DNA of 64,000 nt from Roseiarcus sp963748545 (GTDB lineage Bacteria > Pseudomonadota > Alphaproteobacteria > Rhizobiales > Beijerinckiaceae). A program made the position numbers and the translations under genes. Shown here in pieces: positions 63,730 through 64,000 of the stretch. The stretch is taken from contig CAVVJO010000035.1 of the NCBI GenBank assembly GCA_963748545.1, positions 552,813 to 616,812 on the forward strand, in the 5' to 3' direction. Each line of letters opens with the position of its first letter. The stretch's first letter is position 1. The notes under the pieces are model-generated. The model worked only from the letters and a program-made list of their open reading frames with translations, made no database searches and was not told the origin of the DNA.

Positions 63730-64000
63730 TACTGGCTGATCCTCGCCGGCCGCGGCGCCGGCAAGACCCGCGCCGGCGCCGAAGCGTGCGCGAATGGGCG
63801 AAGAGCTTCGCCATCGTCAACCTGATCGGCGCGACCCACGACGACGTGCGCGACGTGATGGTGCTGGGCGAATCCGGACTGATGGCGGTCTGCCCGAGCG
63901 GCGAGCGGCCGCGCTACGCGCGCGCTTCGAGCCGGCTCGACTGGCCCAACGGCGCCGTTTTCGCTGCTGTTCTCGGCCGAAGAGCCGGACCGATTGCGCG
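63730..64000 (+). CDS. Phage/GTA-type terminase large subunit fragment (two frame breaks, cut by window end)
   Basis: From about 63730 the sequence encodes IYWLILAGRGAGKTRAGAE, the Walker A region of terminase large subunits (Terminase_6-type, also found in gene transfer agents). After one missing G at 63786 it continues VREWAKSFAIVNLIGATHDD, then VRDVMVLGESGLMAVCP, GERPRY and LDWPNGAV. After one extra T at about 63957-63961 it ends LLFSAEEPDRLR at the window edge. The N-terminus before the Walker A is absent; its place is taken by the permease. Confidence 0.82.

Overview
The window is G+C-rich DNA from an alphaproteobacterium, most likely of the Hyphomicrobiales (Beijerinckiaceae/Methylocystaceae-like). 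The evidence is a GcrA cell-cycle regulator, a consensus CtrA box, a DUF1674 (SDHAF4-like) gene, an alphaproteobacterial phoR-pst-phoU-phoB locus and rhizobial-type glycan genes. No rRNA, tRNA, IS element or CRISPR array was seen. Species-level placement is inference.

Layout. 1-12.1 kb is core and metabolic: zapE (partial), a TetR regulator, a PhnD-like protein coupled to a fatty acid desaturase, GNAT, zwf, a protein methyltransferase, prmA, a cupin carrying a 15-bp tandem repeat, a GH1 beta-glucosidase and uvrC. 12.4-21.7 kb has a lipoprotein behind a CtrA box, prs, and a complete nucleoside salvage operon (BMP-type binding protein, ABC ATPase, two permeases, cdd, purine nucleoside phosphorylase, deoA) behind a palindromic operator. 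22-32.7 kb is a more A+T-rich, probably acquired, surface-glycan island: secreted beta-helix protein, methyltransferase, GT90, ABC-2 exporter permease, and GT4 and GT9 proteins sharing a repeated beta-sandwich module.

32.9-46.1 kb has DUF1674, CHAD, acyl-CoA synthetase, GtrA, TauE/SafE, prpE, a trypsin-like protease, a PepSY-like protein with an OmpR-type regulator, ispA, and hslO-argF-argD behind a promoter and an intrinsic terminator placed in the leader, then gcrA. 46.2-53.8 kb is YbhN-phoR and pstSCAB-phoU-phoB with a Pho box and a large intercistronic palindrome. 54-57.8 kb has an oxidoreductase, two HdeA/HdeB-like proteins and a divergent HxlR/quinone-oxidoreductase pair. 57.9-63.7 kb is an amino-sugar/cell-wall-sugar uptake locus (SIS, GntR, murQ, ABC binding protein and two permeases).

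Two things dominate interpretation. First, about 16 single-base frame breaks hit 12 otherwise well-conserved genes, including prmA, ispA and hslO. Several are the same event, GAGTC read as GAGTTC, and GAGTC is the CcrM methylation motif. This points to base-calling or assembly error more than gene decay. Second, near 63,730 the last permease changes in frame into a phage/GTA-type terminase large subunit, which is either a misassembly or a genuine recombination junction.
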